In this document: positions 8,525 to 16,978 of the stretch, one piece after another
Numbering within the stretch: position 1 is the stretch's first letter
Layout: every line of letters begins with the position of its first letter
Origin: Beijerinckiaceae bacterium RH AL1
GTDB lineage: Bacteria > Pseudomonadota > Alphaproteobacteria > Rhizobiales > Beijerinckiaceae
DNA length: 64,000 nt
Reading direction: 5' to 3'
Assembly (NCBI GenBank): GCA_901457705.2
Contig: LR590083.2
Location: 124,001 to 188,000, forward strand
Made by a program: the position numbers and the translations under genes
Notes under the pieces: model-generated
The model's input: the letters and a program-made list of their open reading frames with translations, nothing else
What the model was told of the DNA's origin: nothing
The model's database searches: none

Positions 8525-10528
8525 ATGGGATTCGAGGTGAACGAAGTGTTTCAAACCGACCTGCGCGACGCACCGCCGCCCGTTTTTGGGATAGACGGTA
8601 TCGATCACGCGATCGCTAAAGCCGAGTCCGCTCTTCTCGCCACGCAGCGTCCCGACGGTCATTTCGTCTTCGAGCTCGAGGCCGACGTCTCGATTCCCTC
8701 GGAGTACGTGCTGTTCAAGCATTTCCGCGGCGCCGAGATCCGCTACGGCATCGCGCAGAAGTTCGCCCGCTATCTCCGCAAGCACCAGACCGCCGGTGGC
8801 GGCTGGCCGCTCTTTGAGGATGGTGGCTTCAACATCTCCTCTTCGGTGAAGGCCTACTTCGCGCTGAAGCTCCTCGGCGACTCGCCGGACGAGCCGCACA
8901 TGGTGCGCGCCCGCACGGCGATCCTGAAGCATGGCGGCGCCGCGCAGTCGAACGTCTTCACCCGCGCGTTCCTCGCGCTCTACGGCGAGGTGCCGTGGGA
9001 CGCCGTGCCGGTCATGCCGGTAGAGATCATGCACCTCCCCAAGTGGTTTCCCTTCCACATGGAGAAGGTGAGCTACTGGGCGCGGACCGTGCTGGCGCCG
9101 ATGATGGTCGTCAACGCCATCCGCCCGCGCGCCCGCAACCCGCTCGACATCCATATCCCCGAGCTCTTCGTCACGCCGGCCTTCGAGGTGAAGACCTGGC
9201 CGGGCGGCGCCGGCAAGTCGCCGACGCTGACGGCCGTGTTCAACTGGATCGACAAGGTACTGCGCGCCGCCGAGCCGCACATGCCCAAGGCCCCGCGCGC
9301 TCGGGCCATCGCCAAGGCCGAGGCCTGGACGACCGAGCGCCTCAACGGCACCGACGGGCTCGGCGCGATCTATCCGGCCATGGCCTATTCCGCGCTGATG
9401 TACGACGCGCTCGGCTGCAGCGAGGACGATCCGCGTCTCGCCCAGGCGCTCGCGGCGATCGAGGGGCTCGTCGTCGAGTACGACGATTATGCCTACCTGC
9501 AGCCCTGCGTGTCGCCGGTGTGGGACACGTCGCTTGCGGCGCACGCCTTGATGGAGGCGGGTCTCGACCGCAACGCCAAGCCGGTGAAGGCGGCGCTCGA
9601 CTGGCTGGTGCCGCGCCAGGTGCTCGACGTGCGCGGCGATTGGATCGCCCGCAAGCCGCACGTCCGCCCGGGCGGCTGGGCCTTCCAGTACAACAATGCG
9701 CATTATCCTGATCTCGACGACACCGCCGTCGTCGTGATGGCGATGGACCGCGCGCAGAAGTCGCCGATGGCGGGCATTTCCGGCCGCTACGACGCCACGA
9801 TGGCGCGTGCCCGCGAGTGGGTTGAGGGCCTGCAGAGCCGCAACGGCGCCTGGGGCGCGTTCGACGCCGACAACGATTACGACTATCTCAACAACATCCC
9901 CTTCGCCGACCACGGCGCGCTGCTCGATCCGCCGACGGCCGACGTCACCGCCCGCTGCATCTCGATGCTGGCGCAGCTCGGCGAGACGCAGGAGTCGAGC
10001 CCGATCATGAAGCGGGCCGTCGACTACCTCGTGCGCACGCAGGAGAAGGACGGCAGCTGGTTCGGTCGCTGGGGCATGAACTACATCTACGGCACCTGGT
10101 CGGTGCTCTGCGCGCTCAACATCGCCAAGGTCGACCCGCAGTCGACGACCGTGCGCCGCGCGGTCGAGTTCCTGAAGAAGAACCAGAACGAGGACGGCGG
10201 CTGGGGCGAGGGCGCCGAGACCTACGAGCGCGAGTACAACGGCTACCAGCAGGCCGTCTCGACCGCCTCGCAGACGTCCTGGGCGCTGATCGCGCTGATG
10301 GCGGCGGGCGAGGTCGGCGACCCCGGCGTCGCGCGCGGCATCGACTACCTGCGCGAGACGCAGGGCGAGGACGGCTTCTGGAAGGAGCCGCGCTTCACCG
10401 CGACTGGCTTCCCGAAGGTCTTCTACCTGCGCTACCACGGCTACTCGAAGTTCTTCCCGCTGTGGGCGCTGGCCCGCTTCCGCAATCTCACCCGCTCCAA
10501 CCACCGCGAGGTGGCGGTCGGGATGTGA
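8525..10528 (+). CDS. shc: Squalene-hopene cyclase
   Basis: A monotopic membrane enzyme that cyclises squalene to hopene and hopanol. The 667-residue reading has the catalytic acid motif DLDDTA at residues 396-401 and several QW repeats typical of terpene cyclases (QTAGGGWPLFE, QSRNGAWGAFD, QEKDGSWFGRWG, QNEDGGWGEG, QGEDGFWKEP). Length matches the family. The frame stays open to 8426; I prefer the ATG at 8525, which has only a weak ribosome site (GTG starts at 8537 or 8549 are possible). CCGGAG (8501-8506) and CTCCGG (8516-8521) could form a small hairpin just before it. It follows hpnE by about 130 bp. Confidence 0.95.
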   Translation: MGFEVNEVFQTDLRDAPPPVFGIDGIDHAIAKAESALLATQRPDGHFVFELEADVSIPSEYVLFKHFRGAEIRYGIAQKFARYLRKHQTAGGGWPLFEDGGFNISSSVKAYFALKLLGDSPDEPHMVRARTAILKHGGAAQSNVFTRAFLALYGEVPWDAVPVMPVEIMHLPKWFPFHMEKVSYWARTVLAPMMVVNAIRPRARNPLDIHIPELFVTPAFEVKTWPGGAGKSPTLTAVFNWIDKVLRAAEPHMPKAPRARAIAKAEAWTTERLNGTDGLGAIYPAMAYSALMYDALGCSEDDPRLAQALAAIEGLVVEYDDYAYLQPCVSPVWDTSLAAHALMEAGLDRNAKPVKAALDWLVPRQVLDVRGDWIARKPHVRPGGWAFQYNNAHYPDLDDTAVVVMAMDRAQKSPMAGISGRYDATMARAREWVEGLQSRNGAWGAFDADNDYDYLNNIPFADHGALLDPPTADVTARCISMLAQLGETQESSPIMKRAVDYLVRTQEKDGSWFGRWGMNYIYGTWSVLCALNIAKVDPQSTTVRRAVEFLKKNQNEDGGWGEGAETYEREYNGYQQAVSTASQTSWALIALMAAGEVGDPGVARGIDYLRETQGEDGFWKEPRFTATGFPKVFYLRYHGYSKFFPLWALARFRNLTRSNHREVAVGM

Positions 10529-10540
10529 GGGTGGCTCTCG

Positions 10541-10697
10541 CTTCCCTTCTCCCGCTTGCGGGAGAAGGTGGCCCCGCGAAGCGGGGTCGGATGAGGGCGA
10601 TGCCGCTTCTCGCCTGATGCCGGAGCTGTCGGCGCGATCCCTCATCCGACCCGACTTCGTCGGGCCACCTTCTCCCGCAAGCGGGAGAAGGAAGGGC
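10541..10697. repeat. RIME-like palindromic repeat pair between shc and hpnG
   Basis: Two inverted copies of a rhizobial intergenic palindrome. The left copy (about 10545-10597) runs CCTTCTCCCGCTTGCGGG... to GGATGAGGG, the right copy (about 10638-10691) runs CCCTCATCCGACCC... to GCGGGAGAAGG, with a 40-bp unrelated spacer. The same pair occurs at 62794-62940 and a single copy at 17908-17957. The last bases, GGGAGAAGGAAGGG, provide the only purine-rich stretch before the hpnG start. RIME elements of this sequence type are known from Rhizobiales. Confidence 0.85.
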
Positions 10698-10705
10698 CGC
10701 TCATC

Positions 10706-11368
10706 TTGAGCGATCTCGTCGTCGTCTGCGGCCTTGCGGCGGAAGCGAAGATCGCTGCGGCGCCGGGCGTCACCGTGATCCCCGGCGGCGGGGACGGGGC
10801 GAAGCTGGCGGCGACGCTTTCCGCGCTGCCGCTCACCGTCACCCACCTCCTGAGCTTCGGCGTCGCCGGCGGCCTTGATCCGGCCCTCAAGCCTGGCGAC
10901 ATCCGCGTCGCGACGGCTCTTCTCTATCAGCACGGCCGGATCGACGCAGAGCCCGCCTGGGCGGCGCGGCTCGCGTCGGCGCTCGGCGTCCCGGGCGCGC
11001 TCTTCGCGGGATCGGAGACCGTGGTCGCCGGCACGCGCGAGAAAGCCGCGCTGCGGGCGGCCACCAGGGCGGCGCTTGTCGACATGGAGACCCAGCACGT
11101 CGCCCGCGAAGCGCAGCGGCGCGGCATCGCTTGGGCGGGGCTTCGCGCCGTCACCGACCCTGCCGACCGCGCGTTGCCGCACGCGGCCGCCGTCGGCATG
11201 CGGCCGGATGGCTCGATCGACCTGCCGGCGATCCTGGTCTCGTTGGGCAAAAACCCCGGCCAGCTGCCGGGGCTCTTCCATGCCGCGCGCGACGCCCGCG
11301 CGGCCTTTGCGGCGTTACTCCGCTGCCGTCAGGCGCTCGGCGGCGGCTTCGCGCGCCTCGATCTCTGA
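10706..11368 (+). CDS. hpnG: HpnG, hopanoid-associated nucleoside phosphorylase
   Basis: A 220-residue PNP/UDP-phosphorylase family protein that releases adenine from adenosylhopane during bacteriohopanepolyol synthesis. The reading opens with SDLVVVCGLAAEAKIA and contains the phosphorylase core signatures LLSFGVAGGLDP, the LVDMETQHVA stretch with the conserved Met-Glu-Thr of the active site, and a C-terminal helix. The start is TTG; its ribosome site is supplied by the end of the preceding repeat element. The 3' end overlaps the oppositely oriented hpnH by 54 bp. Confidence 0.88.
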   Translation: MSDLVVVCGLAAEAKIAAAPGVTVIPGGGDGAKLAATLSALPLTVTHLLSFGVAGGLDPALKPGDIRVATALLYQHGRIDAEPAWAARLASALGVPGALFAGSETVVAGTREKAALRAATRAALVDMETQHVAREAQRRGIAWAGLRAVTDPADRALPHAAAVGMRPDGSIDLPAILVSLGKNPGQLPGLFHAARDARAAFAALLRCRQALGGGFARLDL

Positions 11369-12463
11369 GAGGCGCTTCTGCACGTGGCGTGAGAAGACGA
11401 ACTCCGCCTTGCGCTGGTTGGCGAGCGGGATTTCGGGCGTCATCTCGCCCTCGGTCCTGATGCCGCGCAGCGCCGGGCCGATCAGCTTCCACGGCCGGCG
11501 GAAGGAGTCGGTGACGGCGGAGGCCTCGAAGCCGGAATGCACCATGCAGTCCGCGCATTTCTCGTAGTTGCCGGTGCCGTAGGAGTCCCAGTTCGTGTCC
11601 TCCATCAGCTCCTTGAAGGTCTTGGCGTAGCCTTCGCCGAGGAGGTAGCAGGGCTTCTGCCAGCCGAAGACCGTGCGGGTCGGGTTGCCCCACGGCGTGC
11701 AGTGGTAGGTCTGGTTGCCGGCGAGGAAGTCCATGTAGAGGATCGACTGGTAGAACGGCCACGCGCGGCCGCCCTTGCCCTTGGCGAGGATCTTGCGGAA
11801 CAGCTCCTTCGTCGCCTTGCGGTTCAGGAAGTGCTGCTGGTCGGGCGCACGCTCGTAGGCGTAGCCCGGCGCGACGGTGATGCCGTCGATGCCCCAGGTC
11901 TTCGCCTCGTCGAGGAAGCGGGCGGTCGCCTCGGGGTCGGCATCGTTGAAGAGCGTTGCGTTGATGGTGACGCGGAAGCCCAGCTCGCGGGCCTTCTTCA
12001 AGGCGGCGAGCGCCTTGTCGTAGACGCCCGTCTGGCAGACCGACTTGTCGTGCATCGCCTTGTCGCCATCGAGATGGATCGACCAGTTGAAGCGCTTGTT
12101 CGGCTTGTACTTCGGTAGGTGGCGCTCGAGCAGCAGCGCGTTGGTGCAGACCGTCACCCACTTCTTCTTGGCGATCGCGCCCTCGACGATCTGCGGCAGC
12201 TCCTTGTGCAGGAGCGGCTCGCCGCCGGCGACGACCACGACGGGCGCGCCGCATTCGTCCATCGCGTGCAGGCAGTCGGCGAGCGGCAGGCGCTCGTTCA
12301 GGATCTTGTCGGGATAGTCGATCTTGCCGCAGCCGGCGCAGGCCAGGTTGCAGCGGAACAGCGGCTCGAGCATGAGCACGAGCGGGTAGCGCTTGGCGCC
12401 CGAGAGCTCCTTGCGCGCCACGTAGCTGCCGACGCTCGCCATCTGAAGAAGCGGAATACCCAA
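11315..12463 (-). CDS. hpnH: HpnH, radical SAM adenosylhopene synthase
   Basis: A 382-residue radical SAM enzyme that adds 5'-deoxyadenosine to diploptene, the first step of side-chain building. The [4Fe-4S] cluster cysteines are C38, C42 and C45 (FRCNLACAGCGK), followed by GGEPLL for SAM binding; a C-terminal Cys-rich segment YEKCADCMVHSGF is typical of HpnH. The start is TTG, with GAGG nine bases upstream, and gives the usual short N-terminus GIPLLQMASVGSYV. It is inverted relative to the other hpn genes, converging on hpnG with a 54-bp coding overlap and diverging from hpnN. Confidence 0.93.
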   Translation of the reverse strand: MGIPLLQMASVGSYVARKELSGAKRYPLVLMLEPLFRCNLACAGCGKIDYPDKILNERLPLADCLHAMDECGAPVVVVAGGEPLLHKELPQIVEGAIAKKKWVTVCTNALLLERHLPKYKPNKRFNWSIHLDGDKAMHDKSVCQTGVYDKALAALKKARELGFRVTINATLFNDADPEATARFLDEAKTWGIDGITVAPGYAYERAPDQQHFLNRKATKELFRKILAKGKGGRAWPFYQSILYMDFLAGNQTYHCTPWGNPTRTVFGWQKPCYLLGEGYAKTFKELMEDTNWDSYGTGNYEKCADCMVHSGFEASAVTDSFRRPWKLIGPALRGIRTEGEMTPEIPLANQRKAEFVFSRHVQKRLSEIEAREAAAERLTAAE

Positions 12464-12799
12464 AGGATCTAATCCTCGATCTACGGTTTCGTGGAGAACA
12501 CAACCCGTCTCACGCCTGCTCGGACCGCCGATGAGTTCGGGGCGAGCAACCTAGCGTCGCGGTCGAGGGATACTCCTACGACTATGGAAGACACCACGCC
12601 AATCGGCTCTGGCTCTCTTTCTGCTTGCCGGAGTCGGTGAGGGATGACATTGACACCGGCAGATTACAAGGCTGAGAGCGCTTCGTCGACTCTATGGCGG
12701 GTGCGCTGCCGCATCCCGGCCACAGCGATGCTGTTCTGGTGCGCGGCCCGGAGCCTTGCCGGGCATTCCATTCTCGCAACCTGATGGTGCACGCCACGC
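12464..12799. promoter_or_regulatory. Divergent hpnH/hpnN intergenic region
   Basis: These 336 bp hold the promoters of both genes. The only sigma-70-like element seen towards hpnN is TTGACA (12650-12655) with a 17-bp spacer and a poor TGAGAG as -10. A 46-codon open frame from ATG 12644 ends at 12784, 15 bases before the hpnN ATG, which itself lacks a clear ribosome site; this could be a translated leader but nothing else supports it. No strong palindrome or terminator was found. Confidence 0.3.
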
Positions 12800-15478
12800 A
12801 TGACGACCTCGCAAGAGCCCGCCGCCGCGCAAGACGCGGGCCCGGTGATTTCGCACGGCCCGATCACCAAGGCCGTCGTGGCGATCGTCATGGCTTGTGC
12901 CCGCAGACGCTGGGCGGTTCTGGTCGTCGCAGTGCTGCTGACCGTGGTGAGCGCCTGGTACGTCGTCGGGCGCTTCAACGACCCTAACGATTCCGCGATC
13001 AACACCAACACCGACGACTTCATCGCCGCCTCGGTGCCGTGGCGCCAGGACGAGATCGCCTACGACAAGGCTTTCCCGAACCAGGGCAACGACACGATCG
13101 TCGTGGTCGACGGCAAGACGCCCGAACTCGCCGAGGAGGCGGTCGACGCGCTCTACGCCAGGCTGCAGAACCATCCCGACCTGTTCCAGTCGGTGGTGCG
13201 GCCTGACGGCGGACCCTTCTTCGCCAAGAACGGCCTGCTCTTCCAATCGACCGAGGACGTGCAGAAGGCCGTCGGCGGCCTGATGCGGGCACGTTCGGTG
13301 CTCGGCATCATCGCGTCCGACCCGTCGCTGCGCGGCGTCTTCGACGCCTTCGCGTTCATCCCCAAGGGCGTCGCCCAGAATCAGGGCTCGTTCGACCAGT
13401 TCAAGAAGCCGATCGAGCAGATGAACGGCGCGCTTGAGAACGTGCTCGACGGCAAGCCGGCGTTCTTCTCGTGGCAGACGCTGCTCTCCAACGGCGAGGC
13501 GCCCGGCGGTCGCCAGCTGCGCAAGTTCATCCAGATCGCGCCGGTGCTCGACTACGCGGCGATCCAGCCCGGCGCCAAGGCCAGCGACTTCATCCGCCAG
13601 CAGGCGGAGGATCTGCATCTCGACAAGGCGCATGGCGTCGACGTGCGGATTACCGGGCAGGTACCGATCTCCGACGCGGAGTTCGCCACGGTGCTCGACG
13701 GGTTCGGGCTCAACGGCCTGTTCATGATCGCCGCGGTCATCCTGATCGTCTATGCGGCGGTGAAATCCTTCAAGCTCGTCGGCGCGGTGTTCCTGACGGT
13801 GCTGATCGGCCTCGTCATCACCTTCGCAGCCGGTCTCCTGCTGGTCCACCAGCTCAACGTGCTGTCGATCGCCTTCGCGGTGCTGTTCGTCGGCATCGGC
13901 GTCGATTTCGGCATCCAGTTCTCGGTGCGCTTCAAGGCCGAGCGCTACGACCATGCGAACTTCACCGACGCGCTCCACATCGGCGCCTCGAAGGTCGGCC
14001 GGCCGCTGGCGCTTGCCGCCCTCGCCACCATGGCCGGTTTCTACGCCTTCCTGCCGACGGCCTACAAAGGCGTCGCCGACCTCGGCGAGATCGCCGGCAC
14101 CGGCATGCTCATCGCCTTCCTAGCGGCGATAACCGTGCTGCCGGCGATGCTGGCCCTGATCCAGCCGCCGGCCGAGCGCGAACCCGTTGGCTACAAGTTC
14201 CTCGCGCCTGTCGACGACTTCATCGAGCGCCATCGCTACGTGATCGTCATCGGCACGCTGGCGGTGGCGATCGCCGGCACGCCGCTGCTGCGCAATCTCA
14301 GCTTCGACTTCAACCCGCTGAACCTCGACAACCAGAAGAGCGAGGCGATCTCGACGCTGTTGTCGCTGATGCGCGATCCCGAGACGGACACGCAGACGAT
14401 CAACGTGCTGGCGCCGAACCTGAAGGATGCGGAGAGCGTCGCGGACAAGCTGCGCAGCCTGCCCGACGTCGCGCGCGTGACGACGCTGGCCACCCTCGTG
14501 CCGACCGACCAGGACGAGAAGCTGCAGATCATCCGCCAGGCCGCGCAGGGCATCGGCCCGGTGCTGAACCCCGCCGCGCCGCTCGATCCGCCGTCTGACG
14601 AGGACGTCGTGCAGTCGATCAAGCGGACGGCCGACGCCTTCCGGCGCACCGCCGGCGACACCCAGGGCGAAGGCCCGGACGCCGCGCGCCGCTTCGCCGA
14701 TCTCGCGACGAAGCTCGCCGAGGCGCCGCCGGCCGCGCGCCAGCGTGCCGCCGACGCGCTGGTGCCGCCCTTGAAGACGACGCTGCAGACGCTGCGCGAC
14801 TCGCTGCAGGCCGGCCACGTGACCGTCGACTCGATCCCGGACAGCCTGAAGGCGCTCTACCTGTCGAAGACGACTGGCCAGGCGCGCGTCGAGGCGGCGC
14901 CCAAGGGCGATCCCAACGACAACGCCAACATGATCAAGTTCGCCGAGCAGATCAAAACGATCGCGCCGCACGCGAGCGGCACGCCGGTCTCGATCCAGGA
15001 GGCGGGCAAGACGGTGAAGCTCGCCTTCATCGAGGCGGGCGTCATCGCTATCGGCTCGATCTTCATCATCCTCTGGATCGTGCTGAAGCGCGTCGGCGAC
15101 GTGCTGCTGACACTGGTGCCACTGCTGCTCGCCGGCCTGGTGACGCTCGAGATCACGGTGCTGATCGGCATGCCGCTCAACTTCGCCAACATCATCGCGC
15201 TGCCGCTGCTGCTCGGCCTCGGCGTCGCGTTCAAGATCTACTTCGTGATGGCGTGGCGCGCCGGCACCAAGAAGCTCCTGCAGTCGAGCCTGACCCGCGC
15301 CGTCTTCTGGTCGGCGCTGACGACCGCCACGGCCTTCGGCAGCCTCTGGGCTTCGAACCATCCCGGCACGTCGAGCATGGGTAAGCTGATGGCCTTGTCG
15401 CTGATCTGCACGCTGGCCGCGGCGATCCTGTTCCAGCCCGCGCTGATGGGGCCGCCGCGGAAGACGGAGATCAGCTAG
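12800..15478 (+). CDS. hpnN: HpnN, RND-family hopanoid transporter
   Basis: An 892-residue inner-membrane RND/MMPL-type protein. It has a cytoplasmic N-terminus, a first helix near residues 34-56 (WAVLVVAVLLTVVSAWYVVG), a large periplasmic domain, a block of helices with the sterol-sensing-like stretch VLFVGIGVDFGIQFSVRFK, a second periplasmic domain, and a final helix block. HpnN moves hopanoids to the outer membrane; in Rhodopseudomonas it is linked to unequal hopanoid distribution between mother and daughter cells. It stands alone on the plus strand, divergent from hpnH, and is followed by a REP-type repeat pair. Confidence 0.92.
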   Translation: MTTSQEPAAAQDAGPVISHGPITKAVVAIVMACARRRWAVLVVAVLLTVVSAWYVVGRFNDPNDSAINTNTDDFIAASVPWRQDEIAYDKAFPNQGNDTIVVVDGKTPELAEEAVDALYARLQNHPDLFQSVVRPDGGPFFAKNGLLFQSTEDVQKAVGGLMRARSVLGIIASDPSLRGVFDAFAFIPKGVAQNQGSFDQFKKPIEQMNGALENVLDGKPAFFSWQTLLSNGEAPGGRQLRKFIQIAPVLDYAAIQPGAKASDFIRQQAEDLHLDKAHGVDVRITGQVPISDAEFATVLDGFGLNGLFMIAAVILIVYAAVKSFKLVGAVFLTVLIGLVITFAAGLLLVHQLNVLSIAFAVLFVGIGVDFGIQFSVRFKAERYDHANFTDALHIGASKVGRPLALAALATMAGFYAFLPTAYKGVADLGEIAGTGMLIAFLAAITVLPAMLALIQPPAEREPVGYKFLAPVDDFIERHRYVIVIGTLAVAIAGTPLLRNLSFDFNPLNLDNQKSEAISTLLSLMRDPETDTQTINVLAPNLKDAESVADKLRSLPDVARVTTLATLVPTDQDEKLQIIRQAAQGIGPVLNPAAPLDPPSDEDVVQSIKRTADAFRRTAGDTQGEGPDAARRFADLATKLAEAPPAARQRAADALVPPLKTTLQTLRDSLQAGHVTVDSIPDSLKALYLSKTTGQARVEAAPKGDPNDNANMIKFAEQIKTIAPHASGTPVSIQEAGKTVKLAFIEAGVIAIGSIFIILWIVLKRVGDVLLTLVPLLLAGLVTLEITVLIGMPLNFANIIALPLLLGLGVAFKIYFVMAWRAGTKKLLQSSLTRAVFWSALTTATAFGSLWASNHPGTSSMGKLMALSLICTLAAAILFQPALMGPPRKTEIS

Positions 15479-15515
15479 CCGGAGTGCATCCCGGATCGTC
15501 GACGTGCCCCGGTAG

Positions 15516-15622
15516 CTCATGGTGAGCCGCGCACAGCGCACGTCGACCCAAGAGGCGGTCCACGGATCGAGCGACCTGGACCTCTCCTGGTTCGAGACGC
15601 GCTACGCGCTCCTCACCATGAG
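15516..15622. repeat. Inverted pair of REP-type palindromes after hpnN
   Basis: CTCATGGTGAG at 15516-15526 recurs as its exact complement CTCACCATGAG at 15612-15622, and the similarity extends inwards for about 40 bp each (the right copy reads TTCGAGACGCGCTACGCGCT before it). The left copy is the more degenerate one. From memory this sequence type is frequent between genes in Bradyrhizobium relatives. It fills most of the 291-bp gap between the convergent hpnN and bchP genes and may act in transcription termination. Nothing else was recognised in this gap. Confidence 0.7.
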
Positions 15623-15769
15623 GGATTGAAGAGCGGCCTGATCCCGGAAGATCACGCTCTAGCCGGGGCGCTGGCGGAGTGCTTGGGGTCGGTCTGCGCT
15701 ATCTGAACTGAGGCCGGCGCAAGCTCCGCTAGAAGCCTTGACGGTCAGGGTTTCGCGCCCGCGAAGCGC

Positions 15770-16978
15770 CTAGCCCAGGCGCTCCCGCGCGGGCCGGCCG
15801 CCGAGGCCGAGAAGCTGCCCGAGGTCCTTGAAGAAGATGCGCACCTGCGCCGCGGGCTTGGAGCGGGTCAGCTCCTTGTTCATGTAGGACTGCCAGGTCA
15901 GCTCCTGCACATCCTTGTCCCTGCAGATCGCCACGAACTTCTCGCGCCGCTTGTCGGACGAATACCAGAAGTACTGCATGATCCCGAGGACGAAGAACAC
16001 CTTGCCGTGCGCGCGCATGAAGCGCTTGCGCGCCACCCGCAGCGCCCGCGCGTCGCCCGTCGTCAGCAGGCCGGCGACCGCCTCGGCGGCCATCCGCGCA
16101 CAGGCCATCGCATAGTAGATGCCTTCGCCCGACGACGGCGCGACGACGCCGCAGGCATCGCCGACGAGGATCACGTCGCGGCCGTTGTCCCAGCGGCGCA
16201 TCGGCTTCAGCGGGATCGGCGCGCCTTCGCGGCGGATGGTCTCGCACTCGGCAAGGCCAGTACGGCGGCGCAGCTCGGCGATCGCGCCCTTGAGGCTGAA
16301 GCCCTTGTTGGCGGTGCCGGTGCCGACGCTCATCGTGCTCCCATGCGGAAACACCCACGAGTAGAAGTCGGGCGACATCGAACCATCGTAGTAGATGTCG
16401 CAGCGCGACGGGCTGTACGCACCGGTGGCGTCGGCGGGGGCCTTGACGATCTCATGGTAGGCGAAGACGAACTTCGCCGTGCGGGCGCCGGGCATGGCGG
16501 AGCGGGCGACGGCCGAGTTGGCGCCGTCGGCGCCGATGACGGCGCGGGCGCGCACGCGCTGCTCGCCGCCCTCGCTCGTCCAGTTGACGATCGCCACGTC
16601 GTCGATGTCGCGGGTGATGTCCTTGAACGTGCCGGTGCGGCGTCTGGCGCCGTTCACCGCAGCGCGTTCGCGCAGGTACTCGTCGAAGACCTCGCGGTCG
16701 ACGATGCCGACATAGCCGCCCGCGTTGATCGGCATGTCGACCTCCGCGCCCGAGGGCGAGACCATCCGCGCCGACGAGATGCGCGCGCACAAAAGGTCGT
16801 CGGGGATTGCGAAGTCGCGCACGAGGCGCGGCGGGATGGCGCCGCCGCACGGCTTGATGCGGCCGGCCCGGTCGAGCAGGAGCACGTCCCAGCCGGCGCG
16901 GGCGAGATCGTCCGCCGCGGTGGCTCCGGCCGGACCGCCGCCGACCACGACGACGTCGAACGTTTCAAGCGCGCTCAT
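15770..16978 (-). CDS. bchP: BchP, geranylgeranyl reductase of bacteriochlorophyll synthesis
   Basis: This 402-residue flavoprotein reduces the geranylgeranyl tail of bacteriochlorophyll to phytyl. It opens with the FAD Rossmann motif VVVVGGGPAGATAADDLARA (GGGPAG at 13-18), followed by CGGAIPPRLV, the GADGANS motif, and DVILVGDACGVVAPSSGEGI for FAD binding in the middle. The C-terminal helical part is typical of BchP/ChlP. Its ATG overlaps the bchG stop as ATGA, so it is the last gene of the bchH-bchG-bchP operon. Confidence 0.94.
   Translation of the reverse strand: MSALETFDVVVVGGGPAGATAADDLARAGWDVLLLDRAGRIKPCGGAIPPRLVRDFAIPDDLLCARISSARMVSPSGAEVDMPINAGGYVGIVDREVFDEYLRERAAVNGARRRTGTFKDITRDIDDVAIVNWTSEGGEQRVRARAVIGADGANSAVARSAMPGARTAKFVFAYHEIVKAPADATGAYSPSRCDIYYDGSMSPDFYSWVFPHGSTMSVGTGTANKGFSLKGAIAELRRRTGLAECETIRREGAPIPLKPMRRWDNGRDVILVGDACGVVAPSSGEGIYYAMACARMAAEAVAGLLTTGDARALRVARKRFMRAHGKVFFVLGIMQYFWYSSDKRREKFVAICRDKDVQELTWQSYMNKELTRSKPAAQVRIFFKDLGQLLGLGGRPARERLG

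Noticed and set aside
8510-11281. A 900-residue open frame on the minus strand opposite shc and hpnG
   Set aside because: It is the antisense shadow of strongly conserved genes in GC-rich DNA; its translation is Arg/Gly/Asp-rich without any known motif.
12650-12678. A strong sigma-70 promoter before hpnN
   Set aside because: The -35 TTGACA is good but the -10 (TGAGAG) is poor; kept only as a weak possibility.
15580-15625. A TTCGAGAC string that resembles a tRNA T-loop
   Set aside because: No acceptor, D or anticodon stems could be placed around it, and it belongs to the REP palindrome.
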